Origin: Streptomyces sp. NBC_01431
GTDB taxonomy: Bacteria; Actinomycetota; Actinomycetes; Streptomycetales; Streptomycetaceae
Direction: 5' to 3'
Assembly: GCF_036231355.1 (NCBI RefSeq)
Contig: NZ_CP109496.1
Span: 3,472,001-3,536,000, forward strand
DNA: 64,000 bases
The notes beneath the pieces were generated by a model, which saw nothing but the letters and a program-made list of their open reading frames with translations, ran no database searches and was not told where the DNA came from. Positions 10,965 through 19,515 of this stretch are shown one piece after another (positions within the stretch are counted from its first letter, which is position 1; each line of letters opens with the position of its first letter). Made by a program: the position numbers and the translations under genes.

Positions 10965-11507
10965 GTGGAAGAACAGGTGCGGGTCCCGGAGCCGCAGTCG
11001 TACGAGGTCTACGCCGACGGGCTCGGCATGTTCGCCGCGATCGGGATCGTCTTCATGGTGCTCGGCCTGTGGATGCTCACCGGCATCCGCCCCTGGCAGG
11101 GCCCGGCCGACTGGGCCCAACTCGCCTTCCGCTGGGGGCTCGCGCTGTTCGTCCTGGGCGCGGGCGCCTTCCTGCTCCTGGCCTGCGTGTACGGCGCGGT
11201 GCGCCCGGTCATCCGCGCGAACGCCGCCGGGATACACCTGGCCACCCGCTTCGACGCGGCCTGGTCGGAGGTGCGGGAGATCGAGGTCGGCACCGTGGCG
11301 ATCTGGGAGCACGGCGACGAGAGCACCGCGGGCGGCTACGAGCACCACCGCGTGGTGTGGGTGACGCTGCACAGCGGCAGACGGCACGAATACATAGCGC
11401 GCCGCCAGGGCGGCGACCTCTCCGCGACCGAACTGCGCACCGGTCTGTCCCGGTTCGCCGGAGAGGTCCCCGTCCGCTGGACGGACGAGGTGGAGCGCCG
11501 CCCCTAG
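10965..11507 (+). CDS. Membrane protein of unknown function (two TM helices, PH-like soluble part)
   Basis: 180 aa from GTG (Val-Glu-Glu-Gln), preceded by a GGGGG-rich Shine-Dalgarno about 4 bp upstream. Two hydrophobic helices lie at about residues 20-42 and 55-82 (FAAIGIVFMVLGLWML; GLALFVLGAGAFLLLACVYG). A ~95-residue cytoplasmic part follows, with a pattern (GIHLATRFDAAWSEVREIEV ... VVWVTLHSGRRHEYIARR) resembling bacterial PH-domain membrane proteins. I do not recognise a specific function. It stands alone between a terminator and a convergent flavoprotein gene. Confidence 0.7.
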   Translation: MEEQVRVPEPQSYEVYADGLGMFAAIGIVFMVLGLWMLTGIRPWQGPADWAQLAFRWGLALFVLGAGAFLLLACVYGAVRPVIRANAAGIHLATRFDAAWSEVREIEVGTVAIWEHGDESTAGGYEHHRVVWVTLHSGRRHEYIARRQGGDLSATELRTGLSRFAGEVPVRWTDEVERRP

Positions 11508-11520
11508 AAAGGCGCCCGGC

Positions 11521-11552
11521 TCAGGCCTTGGAGGCCACCTTGGTACGGCCGG
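11521..11552 (-). repeat. Degenerate copy of the 3' end of the downstream flavoprotein gene
   Basis: About 24 of 32 bases match the last codons of the gene ending at 11579, at a 58-bp offset. Read on the minus strand it would encode Lys-Val-Ala-Ser-Lys-Ala-stop, against Lys-Val-Ala-Pro-Lys-Ala-stop in the gene. It may be a remnant of a paralogue tail or a local duplication. Confidence 0.45.
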
Positions 11553-11561
11553 GTCAGTGGT

Positions 11562-11580
11562 GATCCGGCCTTACCGGATC
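11562..11580. terminator. Short hairpin between convergent genes
   Basis: Perfect GATCCGG / CCGGATC stem with a five-base loop; no T-run. It may help end both convergent transcripts. Confidence 0.4.
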
Positions 11581-12862
11581 AAGCTTTGGGGGCCACCTTC
11601 GAGAGGCCGTTGATGATGCGGTCCATCGCGTCGCCGCCCGTCGGGTCGGTCAGGTTCGCCAGCATCTTCAGGGTGAACTTCATCAGCATCGGGTGGGTGA
11701 GTCCGCGCTGCGTGGCGATCTTCATGACCTTCGGGTTGCCGATGAGCTTCACGAAGGCGCGGCCCAGCGTGTAGTAGCCGCCGTAGGTGTCCTTGAGGAT
11801 CTTCGGGTAGGCGTGCAGGGCGAGTTCGCGCTGCGAAGGCGTCGCGCGGGCGTGCGCCTGGACGATGACGTCCGCGGCGATCTGCCCCGACTCCATGGCG
11901 TACGCGATGCCTTCGCCGTTGAACGGGTTGACCAGACCGCCCGCGTCGCCCACCAGCAGCAGGCCCTTGGTGTAGTGCGGCTGGCGGTTGAAGGCCATCG
12001 GCAGGGCGGCGCCGCGGATCGGGCCCGTCATGTTCTCGGGGGTGTAGCCCCAGTCCTCGGGCATGGACGCGCACCACGCCTTGAGGATCTCGCGCCAGTC
12101 CAGCTCCCGGAACGCGGACGAGGAGTTGAGGATTCCGAGACCGACGTTGGACGTGCCGTCGCCCATGCCGAAGATCCAGCCGTAGCCGGGAAGGAGCCGC
12201 TCCTGCGGTCCGCGCCGGTCCCACAGCTCCAGCCAGGACTCCAGGTAGTCGTCGTCGTGGCGCGGCGAGGTGAAGTACGTCCGTACGGCGACGCCCATCG
12301 GGCGGTCCTCGCGCCGGTGCAGGCCCATCGCGAGCGAGAGCCGCGTCGAGTTGCCGTCGGCGGCGACCACGAGCGGCGCGTGGAAGGTGACCGGGGTCTT
12401 GTCCTCGCCGAGCTTGGCGTTGACGCCGGTGATGCGCCCGTTGCGCTCGTCGACGATCGGAGCCCCGACGTTGCAGCGCTCGTACAGCCGCGCGCCGGCC
12501 TTCTGCGCCTGCCGGGCGAGCTGCTCGTCGAAGTCGTCGCGCTTGCGCACGAGGCCGTAGTCCGGGTACGAGGCGAGGTCCGGCCAGTCGAGCTGGAGCC
12601 GCACGCCGCCGCCGATGATCCGCAGGCCCTTGTTCCGCAGCCAGCCGGCCTCTTCGGAGATGTCGATCCCCATCGAGACGAGCTGCTTGGTGGCGCGCGG
12701 GGTCAGCCCGTCGCCGCACACCTTCTCGCGCGGGAACGCGGTCTTCTCCAGGAGCAGCACATCGAGTCCGGCCTTGGCCAGGTAGTACGCCGTCGTGGAA
12801 CCGGCCGGGCCGGCCCCGACGACGATCACGTCCGCGGTGTGTTCGGAGAGCGGCTCGGTCAC
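11579..12862 (-). CDS. Geranylgeranyl-reductase-family flavoprotein, probable menaquinone isoprenyl reductase (MenJ-like)
   Basis: FAD-dependent reductase, 427 aa. The N-terminal dinucleotide fold is VIVVGAGPAGSTTAYYLAKAG (residues ~12-32). A CGDGLTPRA motif follows, typical of the geranylgeranyl-reductase family, and a second FAD motif LLLVGDAGGLVNPFNGEGI lies around residue 300. Mycobacterial MenJ (Rv0561c) in this family saturates one isoprene unit of menaquinone. The neighbouring menG/ubiE and nuo genes support the same role here. Archaeal-type lipid reduction is a less likely alternative. A divergent GNAT gene starts 100 bp upstream. Confidence 0.85.
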   Translation of the reverse strand: MTEPLSEHTADVIVVGAGPAGSTTAYYLAKAGLDVLLLEKTAFPREKVCGDGLTPRATKQLVSMGIDISEEAGWLRNKGLRIIGGGVRLQLDWPDLASYPDYGLVRKRDDFDEQLARQAQKAGARLYERCNVGAPIVDERNGRITGVNAKLGEDKTPVTFHAPLVVAADGNSTRLSLAMGLHRREDRPMGVAVRTYFTSPRHDDDYLESWLELWDRRGPQERLLPGYGWIFGMGDGTSNVGLGILNSSSAFRELDWREILKAWCASMPEDWGYTPENMTGPIRGAALPMAFNRQPHYTKGLLLVGDAGGLVNPFNGEGIAYAMESGQIAADVIVQAHARATPSQRELALHAYPKILKDTYGGYYTLGRAFVKLIGNPKVMKIATQRGLTHPMLMKFTLKMLANLTDPTGGDAMDRIINGLSKVAPKA

Positions 12863-12962
12863 AGCGGGATCTCCCGAAGACTCGAATTTGCGTGCCGAGA
12901 AGCACAGGACACGTGCAGTCTATGGGTGGCTGTTGATCGACATCGCGAAGGGTTGCCACGCC

Positions 12963-13559
12963 ATGAGCTCCGAGTCCCCCCAGGCCCCCGGGCCCTCCAT
13001 GACGTCCCGCGTGACGTCGTCCCCCGTACCGGAGGGGTCCCTGCCCGTAGTACGGCTGCGCGTGCCCACCGAGGAGGACGCGTACGCCTGGCACCGGGTG
13101 TTCGACGACCCCGAGGTGATGGAGTTCCACGGGGGCCGCTCCGCGGAGGTCTCCGTCTACGAGGAACTGACCGCCCGCCAGCGCAAGCACGACGCCGAAC
13201 ACAGCTTCTGCCTGTGGACGTTGCTGGACGAGGACGACGAGGTCATCGGCTTCACCGGCGCCCAGCCGTGGCCCCCCACGGACTGGGGCCCGGCGGGCGA
13301 GATCGAGATCGGCTGGCGCCTGGGCCGCGCGCACTGGGGTCGCGGGTACGCGACGGCGGCGGCCGCCGCCACGCTGGAGCGGGTCCGCGCGACGGGCCTG
13401 GACCACGTGGTGGCGATGGTCCACCCGGGCAACACCCGCTCGGTGGCGGTGACGGAACGCCTCGGTATGACCCTGTCCAGAACGTATCTGTCCCCGGTGT
13501 CGGGGGTGGAGGCGCTGTGCTTCCGGCTTGAGCTGGCCATGAGCCCCTCCGGCGATTGA
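12963..13559 (+). CDS. GNAT-family N-acetyltransferase (RimJ/RimL-like)
   Basis: 198 aa. The ATG at MSSESPQAPG is preceded by a GAAGGG ribosome-binding site. The GNAT core is visible: VVRLRVPTEEDAYAWHRVFDD at the start of the fold, IEIGWRLGRAHWGRGYATAAA (acetyl-CoA-binding motif A) and HPGNTRSVAVTERLGM (motif B). This pattern matches the RimJ/RimL branch, which acetylates protein N-termini or small amines; the substrate cannot be told. Transcribed away from the menJ-like gene and converging on menG. Confidence 0.85.
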   Translation: MSSESPQAPGPSMTSRVTSSPVPEGSLPVVRLRVPTEEDAYAWHRVFDDPEVMEFHGGRSAEVSVYEELTARQRKHDAEHSFCLWTLLDEDDEVIGFTGAQPWPPTDWGPAGEIEIGWRLGRAHWGRGYATAAAAATLERVRATGLDHVVAMVHPGNTRSVAVTERLGMTLSRTYLSPVSGVEALCFRLELAMSPSGD

Positions 13560-13568
13560 GGAGCGGGT

Positions 13569-13587
13569 GTGGGGGCGGCGCCCCCAC
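13569..13587. terminator. Bidirectional terminator between GNAT and menG
   Basis: GTGGGGGC / GCCCCCAC inverted repeat with a 3-base loop between two convergent genes 30 bp apart. Confidence 0.65.
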
Positions 13588-13589
13588 CC

Positions 13590-14282
13590 TCAGCCCTTGA
13601 AGCCCCGGTGCAGGGCGACGATCCCGCCGGTCAGGTTCCGCCAGGCCACCTTGGACCAGCCGGCCTCCCGGAGCTTGCCGGCGAGCTCCGGTTGGGCGGG
13701 CCACGCCCGGATGGACTCCGCGAGGTAGACGTACGCCTCCGGATTCGACGACACCGCGGTGGCGACCGGCGGCAGCGCCCGCATCAGGTACTCCGTGTAC
13801 ACCGTCCGGAACGGCTTCCACGTCGGCTGCGAGAACTCGCAGATCACCACGCGCCCGCCCGGCTTGGTGACCCGGTACATCTCCCGCAGCGCGCCCTCCG
13901 TGTCCTGCACGTTGCGCAGCCCGAAGGAGATGGTCACCGCGTCGAACGTGTCGTCGCGGAAAGGCAGCTTCGTGGCGTCGCCCGCCGTGAACGGCATGTG
14001 GGGGTGGCGCTGCTTGCCGACCCTGAGCATCCCGATGGAGAAGTCGCAGGGCACGGTGTACGCCCCGGCCGCCTCGAAGGGCTGCGACGAAGTGGCCGTG
14101 CCCGCCGCGAGGTCGAGCACCTTCTGCGTGGGCCGCGCGCCGACCGCCTTCGCGACCTCCTTGCGCCACAGCCTGGCCTGGCCGAGGGAGAGCACGTCGT
14201 TGGTGAGGTCGTAGTGTGCCGCGACGTCGTCGAACATCGAGGCGACTTCGTGCGGCTGCTTGTCCAGGGATGCGCGGGTCAC
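13590..14282 (-). CDS. menG: Demethylmenaquinone methyltransferase
   Basis: SAM-dependent methyltransferase for the last step of menaquinone synthesis (demethylmenaquinone to menaquinone), 230 aa. UbiE/COQ5 signatures are visible: [33 protein letters not shown] (SAM motif I), [13 protein letters not shown] and [19 protein letters not shown] start ([13 protein letters not shown]) is preferred because it matches the usual family N-terminus; an ATG four codons upstream is possible. It serves the futalosine-derived quinone made by mqnA, mqnC and mqnE in this window. Confidence 0.93.
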   Translation of the reverse strand: MTRASLDKQPHEVASMFDDVAAHYDLTNDVLSLGQARLWRKEVAKAVGARPTQKVLDLAAGTATSSQPFEAAGAYTVPCDFSIGMLRVGKQRHPHMPFTAGDATKLPFRDDTFDAVTISFGLRNVQDTEGALREMYRVTKPGGRVVICEFSQPTWKPFRTVYTEYLMRALPPVATAVSSNPEAYVYLAESIRAWPAQPELAGKLREAGWSKVAWRNLTGGIVALHRGFKG

Positions 14283-14404
14283 CCACCCATTCAAGCAGTA
14301 CGCGGCGCCCGGCCGGCTGCCCGGCCCTCACCGCCACAGGCGGGGCACGTACATTCGCCTTTCCGTGCCACGGGGGCGCGGATCACGAGAGCGGGGCACA
14401 CGAC

Positions 14405-15409
14405 ATGCGGAGTTTCCTGAGGGTGCGGGTCGCGGGGGCCGCCGCCGTGGCCGCGCTGCTGTGCGCGGGGTGCTCCGCGGCCCAGGACGGGGCCCCGGCC
14501 GTCCCGGAAAAGCCCGTTCCGCCCGCGGCCCTGAACAGCGCGTACTCCCCCTACGTCAGCGCCACCACGGCCACGCCGACCGACGCCGTGGGCTTCCCGG
14601 CCGTCTACAACCTGGCCTTCGCCATCGCCCACGGCAACACCTGCCGGGCGGTGTGGGACGACGACACGGCCATCGTGGACCAGGACGTCAAGGACCGGGC
14701 GGCGGCGCTCAAGAAGTCGGGCGCCGCGGTGCGAGTGTCCTTCGGCGGCCAGGCCGGCAAGGAACTGGCGCTCACCTGCCGCACACCGGCCGAACTGGCC
14801 GCCGCCTACGGGACGGCACTGGACGCGGCGGGTTCCGCCGAGGCCGACTTCGACATCGAGGGCGCGGCGCTGACCGACACCGCCTCGCTCACCCGGCGCG
14901 CCGAGGCGATAGCCCTGCTCCAGAAGCAGCGCGCCCTCAAGGTGACCTTCACGCTGGCGGTGCTGCCGACGGGGCTCACGCCCCAGGGCACGGCTCTGCT
15001 CACGTCGGCCAAGGAGCACGGGGTGAAGATCTCGACCGTCAACATCATGACGATGGACTACGGTCCGTCGCTCCGCGGGGACATGGCCGACTACGCGGCG
15101 CGGGCCGCGACCGCCGCGCACGACCAGCTCCAGAAGGCCCTGGGGCTCTCCGACGCCGCCGCCTGGCAGGGGCTCGGGATCACGTCGATGATCGGCGTCA
15201 ACGACGTCAAGGGCGAGACATTCACGCTCGGCGACGCCGCGAAGGTACGCAAGTTCGCCCAGGACAAGGGCGTGGGACGGCTCTCGCTGTGGGTGACGTA
15301 CCGCGACCAGAAGTGCCCCACAAACGTCAACTCGGGGGTGGCCCAGGCCAGTTGCAGCGGCGTGGCCCAGCAGCCGGGTGATTTCGCGAAGGCGCTGTCA
15401 GGAAGCTGA
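14405..15409 (+). CDS. GH18 chitinase-like lipoprotein
   Basis: 334 aa. It has a lipoprotein signal peptide ending in LLCAGC (acylated Cys about residue 23). The body resembles glycoside hydrolase 18 domains of the bacterial chitinase type: AYSPYVSATTATPTD, VRVSFGGQAG, and EADFDIEG, which fits the GH18 catalytic DxDxE with the final Glu as acid. VNIMTMDYG (product-binding Met-Asp-Tyr) and LSLWVTYRDQ are also present. Hydrolysis of chitin or a related GlcNAc polymer is likely, at the outer face of the membrane. Monocistronic; converges on the small amidohydrolase-like gene with a 14-bp gap. Confidence 0.82.
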   Translation: MRSFLRVRVAGAAAVAALLCAGCSAAQDGAPAVPEKPVPPAALNSAYSPYVSATTATPTDAVGFPAVYNLAFAIAHGNTCRAVWDDDTAIVDQDVKDRAAALKKSGAAVRVSFGGQAGKELALTCRTPAELAAAYGTALDAAGSAEADFDIEGAALTDTASLTRRAEAIALLQKQRALKVTFTLAVLPTGLTPQGTALLTSAKEHGVKISTVNIMTMDYGPSLRGDMADYAARAATAAHDQLQKALGLSDAAAWQGLGITSMIGVNDVKGETFTLGDAAKVRKFAQDKGVGRLSLWVTYRDQKCPTNVNSGVAQASCSGVAQQPGDFAKALSGS

Positions 15410-15423
15410 CCGGGCCGAGGCGG

Positions 15424-16059
15424 TCACCGGCGCCGGTGCAGCAGCCGCCCCCCGATGACGGTGGCGACACAGGTCACGGCCCCCCGCACGGCGAGAGCCG
15501 CCTCGTCCGGTACGTCGAAGACGGCGAGGCGGGCCGGGCCGCCCGCGGCGAGCGGGGAGAGGAAGGCGTTGGCCGGCGCGCCGCCGGCGAACGGGTCGAG
15601 AGCCGGCGGCCCCTCGGCGCCGACACTCGCCAGCACCTCAAGTCCCGCCCGCCGCACGGCAGTTCGCACCGTGGGGGTGGTGAGCGGCCCGGTCACCGCG
15701 ACCACTCCGCGGGCCAGGAGCTTCTGGGTGCAGCGGCGGGCGCTGTTGCCGCGGCGCGCGTCACTCGGGGCGAGGTCCGCGAGCGCGGCCCCGGTGATCG
15801 GCTCGGCGCCGAGCTCGTCGGTCTCGAAGGTGTCGTCCGGGAAGTAGGTGTGCTCAAGCAGGACCGCGCCGTGCCGGTTGACCAGACCGGGCGTGAGCAC
15901 ACCGGGCCAGCGGCGGACGCGGGCGGCGGGGTGCCCGGCGGCCACCTCCTCGTATCGCCCGATCATCGCGATCCGGTCGCCGTCGACCAGGACCGCGCCG
16001 CCGGGGAGCTCAGTGGAGTCCCCGGTCAGCACGAGGTCGGCGGCGTGGATCGTCAACAC
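15424..16059 (-). CDS. Imidazolonepropionase-like domain protein next to mqnC
   Basis: 211 aa from GTG. The N-terminal ~65 residues look like the composite domain of amidohydrolases (LVLTGDSTELPGGAVLVDG, VLTPGLVNRHG). The usual metal-binding HxH after PGLVN is replaced by Arg-His-Gly, and the protein is about half the length of a full deaminase. It begins 15 bp after mqnC and is probably co-transcribed with it. That placement is suggestive, because the futalosine pathway uses an amidohydrolase (aminodeoxyfutalosine deaminase), but this protein lacks the active-site set and may be a non-catalytic partner. Function unknown. Confidence 0.7.
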   Translation of the reverse strand: MLTIHAADLVLTGDSTELPGGAVLVDGDRIAMIGRYEEVAAGHPAARVRRWPGVLTPGLVNRHGAVLLEHTYFPDDTFETDELGAEPITGAALADLAPSDARRGNSARRCTQKLLARGVVAVTGPLTTPTVRTAVRRAGLEVLASVGAEGPPALDPFAGGAPANAFLSPLAAGGPARLAVFDVPDEAALAVRGAVTCVATVIGGRLLHRRR

Positions 16060-16074
16060 CTCAGGAACACAGCC

Positions 16075-17274
16075 TCAGTTGGAGGCGAGGAGCTTCAGCT
16101 CCGGGTGGGCGGTGCCGCCCTCGATCGCGGTCGAGGAGATGTGCGACTGGACGCGCGTGTCGACCGGGTCGTTCGCCGGGTCGTCGTGCACGACGAGGTG
16201 CTCGTAGGTGGTGGCCCGCTGGGCCGGCACCCGGTCCGCCTTGCGGATCATGTCGATCATCTCGATGAGGTTGGAGCGGTGCTTGGCACCGGCCGACGAG
16301 ACGACGTTCTCCTCCAGCATGACCGAGCCGAGGTCGTCGGCGCCGTAGTGCAGCGACAGCTGGCCGGCCTCCTTGCCGGTGGTCAGCCAGGAGCCCTGGA
16401 TGTGGGCGACGTTGTCGAGGAAGAGCCGCGCGATGGCGATCATGCGGAGGTACTCGAAGAGCGTCGCCTGGGTGCGGCCCTTGAGGTGGTTGTTCTCGGG
16501 CTGGTAGGTGTACGGGATGAAGGCGCGGAAGCCACCCGTACGGTCCTGCACGTCGCGGATCATGCGCAGGTGCTCGATGCGCTCGGCGTTGGTCTCGCCC
16601 GTACCCATGAGCATGGTCGACGTCGACTCGACGCCGAGCCCGTGCGCCGTCTCCATGATCTCCAGCCAGCGCTCACCGGACTCCTTGAGCGGCGCGATCG
16701 CCTTGCGCGGCCGCTCGGGCAGCAGCTCGGCGCCGGCCCCGGCGAAGGAGTCGAGCCCGGCGGCGTGGATGCGCGAGATGGCCTCTTCCACCGACACCTT
16801 GGAGATGCGGGCCATGTGCTCGACCTCGGAGGCACCGAGGGAGTGGATGACCAGCTGGGGATACGCCTTCTTGATCGCCGAGAAGTGCTCTTCGTAGTAC
16901 TCGACGCCGAAGTCGGGGTGGTGGCCGCCCTGGAACATGATCTGGGTGCCGCCGAGTTCGACGGTCTCGGCGCAGCGGCGCAGGATGTCGTCGAGGTCGC
17001 GGGTCCAGCCCTTGGCGGTGTCCTTGGGGGCGGCGTAGAAGGCGCAGAACTTGCACGCCGTCACGCAGACGTTCGTGTAGTTGATGTTCCGCTCGATGAT
17101 GTACGTCGCGATGTGCTCGGTGCCCGCGTAACGGCGGCGGCGCACGGCGTCGGCAGCCGCGCCGAGCGCGTGCAGCGGCGCGGAACGGTACAGGTCGAGC
17201 GCTTCCTGCGGGGTGATCCGCCCACCCTCGGCTGCACGGTCGAGAACGGACTGAAGATCGGCCTTCTCAGTCAC
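16075..17274 (-). CDS. mqnC: Cyclic dehypoxanthine futalosine synthase
   Basis: Radical-SAM enzyme of the futalosine menaquinone pathway that cyclises dehypoxanthinyl futalosine. 399 aa from GTG (TEKADLQSV). The CxxxCxxC motif is CVTACKFC (Cys70, 74, 77), followed by QIMFQGGHHPDFGVEYY and AGAELLPERPRK, all diagnostic of MqnC. The longer upstream open frame has no family similarity. The amidohydrolase-like gene follows. The upstream kinase gene is on the same strand, 160 bp away. Confidence 0.95.
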   Translation of the reverse strand: MTEKADLQSVLDRAAEGGRITPQEALDLYRSAPLHALGAAADAVRRRRYAGTEHIATYIIERNINYTNVCVTACKFCAFYAAPKDTAKGWTRDLDDILRRCAETVELGGTQIMFQGGHHPDFGVEYYEEHFSAIKKAYPQLVIHSLGASEVEHMARISKVSVEEAISRIHAAGLDSFAGAGAELLPERPRKAIAPLKESGERWLEIMETAHGLGVESTSTMLMGTGETNAERIEHLRMIRDVQDRTGGFRAFIPYTYQPENNHLKGRTQATLFEYLRMIAIARLFLDNVAHIQGSWLTTGKEAGQLSLHYGADDLGSVMLEENVVSSAGAKHRSNLIEMIDMIRKADRVPAQRATTYEHLVVHDDPANDPVDTRVQSHISSTAIEGGTAHPELKLLASN

Positions 17275-17433
17275 CGGGGGTGTCCCTTTCGGAGGGGTTG
17301 GAATCTGGCGGGTGCGGCGCGAAGCGCCTCGTTCAAGGTGGCGGTGGGAGACGGACGGACGGACCGATCCAGCGTACGCCAGCGGTGACGCGGGACCGAG
17401 CGGGGCCCGGGGGGCCGTCCACCCCACTTGAAG

Positions 17434-19275
17434 CTAACCGGCGTTTTGCTTGTCCAGCGTCCCCGTCGGCTTGCCCGCGGCCGTCTCCTGGGACTCGAAG
17501 CGGAGCTTGCCGTCGGGTTGCAGGGTGTACGTCATCGTCGCGGTGGCTCCCGTGCAGCCGATGGTCGACGGTTTCGAGGAGTCCGTGCGCTCGGTGATGT
17601 GCAGCACCTGCGCGGTGGCCGAGTCCAGCGTGCCGATGCCGTGGCACTCCAGCGGGCCGATCGCGGTGGTCGTGTGCACCACGTCCGCGCCCTTCGCGCC
17701 TTTGGTGATCACCGCCGTGTACGCGTATCCCGAGGTGCCGTTGTCCTGGGTGAGCACGCCCTTCCAGGTGCCGATGAACCCGCCGGGCACGTCGGCCAGT
17801 TGGCCACCGTCGGACGGCGTACCGGACGGCGAGTCCGACGGGGACGCCGTGTCCCCCGGCTGGTCGGATCCCGTCGGCTCCCCGTCGCCGGGCGGCTGCG
17901 CCGATTCGGTCGCCGGGCTGGACGCGGGCGGCTTCGCCCCCGTGTTGTTCGTGCTGCCCCCACCCGGCAGCAGGTCGAAGAGGAACGCCGCCCCGAGGGA
18001 GACCGCCGCCAGCGCGCCCGCCACCGCGAGGGCCACCGTGCAGCTGACCTTGCGTCCCTGGCCGCGTTCGCCCGGTTCGGCGGCGGTCGCGACGGAGAGC
18101 GCCACCCGGCGGCCCCGGTCGGCGCGGCCCGGGGGTTCCGTCGGCCGCGGGGGCGTACGCGGGCCGGGCAGCCCCGCCCCCTCGGCGCTCCCGTACGACG
18201 CGTCCGGCGGCCCGAACGCACCGGCCGCCGATCCGCCGAGCGAGGCCCCATCCGTGCCTCGCGCCCCCTCAACCGCCGCGCCGCCGAGCGGAGAACCAGA
18301 CGCGCCTCGCGCATCCTCAACCGCCGGGCTGCTGAACGGGATTGGGCCGGAGGCTCGTATCGAATCCTCCGGCTCCAGGTCGAGCAGCCGTACCGCCGAG
18401 CGACTGACCTCCTCGACCAGCGGGCGCGGCAGCCAGCCGTCGTTCACCAGGGCCGCGGCTCCGGCCGGGGCGAGGCGGGCCGACAGTTCCGCCGGGGCCG
18501 GGCGGTCCGCCGGGTTCTTGGCCAGGCAGGCCGTCACCGATTCGCGCAGCTCGCCCGACAGCGCCGGGCCCAACTCCGGTTGCTCGTGCACCACCTTGTA
18601 AAGGAGCGCCGCCGATGAGTCGCCGGGGAAGGGCGGCTCGCCGGTCGCCGCGTAGGCGAGGACAGCACCGAGCGAGAACACGTCGGCCGCGCCGGTGACG
18701 CCCCGGCCGAGGATCTGCTCGGGCGACATGTAGCCGGGCGAGCCGATCGAGACGCCGGTCGCGGTGAGCGAGGCGGTGCCGTCGGTGGCGCGGGCGATGC
18801 CGAAGTCGATGAGGCGGGGGCCGTCGAGGGTGAGCAGCACGTTCGACGGCTTCACGTCGCGGTGGATCAGACCCAGCGCGTGAACCGCGCCCAGCGCCTC
18901 GGCGAGGCCCGCGCCCAGAACGCGTACCGCACGATCGGGCAGCGGGCCGTGGCCCGTTACGGCCTGGGTCAGCGAAGGGCCCGCAACATAGCCGGTCGCG
19001 ACCCAGGGAACGGGCGCCTCCGGGTCCGCGTCCAGGACCGGCGCGGTCCAGGCGCCGCCCACCCGCCGGGCCGCCTCGACCTCGTGCCGGAAGCGGGCCC
19101 GGAACTGCTCGTCGAGCGCGAAGTGCGGATGCACCACCTTGACCGCGACCGTGCGGCCGCCCGCGCTGCGGCCCAGGTACACGCGGCCCATGCCGCCGGC
19201 CCCGAGCCGGCCGAGCAGCCGGTAGGCACCGATGCTCTGCGGATCGCCTGCTTCCAGCGGCTGCATCGACTGCAT
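17434..19275 (-). CDS. Membrane-anchored Ser/Thr protein kinase
   Basis: 613 aa. The kinase domain covers ~18-270: glycine loop LGAGGMG (24-30), AVK lysine 46, HRDVKPSN (138-145), DFG (157-159), SPGYMSPEQ activation segment. A Pro/Gly/Ala-rich juxtamembrane region (~300-405) contains a repeated unit (AVEDARGASGSPLGG / AAVEGARGTDGASLGG). A single TM helix lies at ~411-433, then a Ser/Pro-rich extracellular linker. The ~130-residue C-terminal domain (FIGTWKGVLTQDNG...) contains no PASTA repeats and resembles small secreted beta-rich domains. It probably senses an extracellular cue; target unknown. Confidence 0.9.
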   Translation of the reverse strand: MQSMQPLEAGDPQSIGAYRLLGRLGAGGMGRVYLGRSAGGRTVAVKVVHPHFALDEQFRARFRHEVEAARRVGGAWTAPVLDADPEAPVPWVATGYVAGPSLTQAVTGHGPLPDRAVRVLGAGLAEALGAVHALGLIHRDVKPSNVLLTLDGPRLIDFGIARATDGTASLTATGVSIGSPGYMSPEQILGRGVTGAADVFSLGAVLAYAATGEPPFPGDSSAALLYKVVHEQPELGPALSGELRESVTACLAKNPADRPAPAELSARLAPAGAAALVNDGWLPRPLVEEVSRSAVRLLDLEPEDSIRASGPIPFSSPAVEDARGASGSPLGGAAVEGARGTDGASLGGSAAGAFGPPDASYGSAEGAGLPGPRTPPRPTEPPGRADRGRRVALSVATAAEPGERGQGRKVSCTVALAVAGALAAVSLGAAFLFDLLPGGGSTNNTGAKPPASSPATESAQPPGDGEPTGSDQPGDTASPSDSPSGTPSDGGQLADVPGGFIGTWKGVLTQDNGTSGYAYTAVITKGAKGADVVHTTTAIGPLECHGIGTLDSATAQVLHITERTDSSKPSTIGCTGATATMTYTLQPDGKLRFESQETAAGKPTGTLDKQNAG

Positions 19276-19515
19276 CGCGGTGCTCCCCCAACGCCAACCT
19301 GGTCAAGCCGGTCCGAGAGCAGCGTAGGGCCGCGCGTGCGCCGTATCACCCTCTATCGAGACTCATCCGATGCACAGCCCATAGAACCGAATGACGCATT
19401 CCGCACTCTTGACTGGCGTAGTCCGCAGGCAATCGCCCGAAGAATCGCCAAAAGGGCGCCCAAAGCGCCCCGCGCAGCACTGTCCAGACCCTCAGCCAGA
19501 TCCACGGAGCCCCGC

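Noticed and set aside
11693..13531. 612-codon plus-strand open frame
   Set aside because: Antisense of the MenJ-like gene, then an alternative frame of the GNAT gene; no family similarity.
15436..17388. 650-codon plus-strand open frame
   Set aside because: Antisense shadow of mqnC and its small partner.
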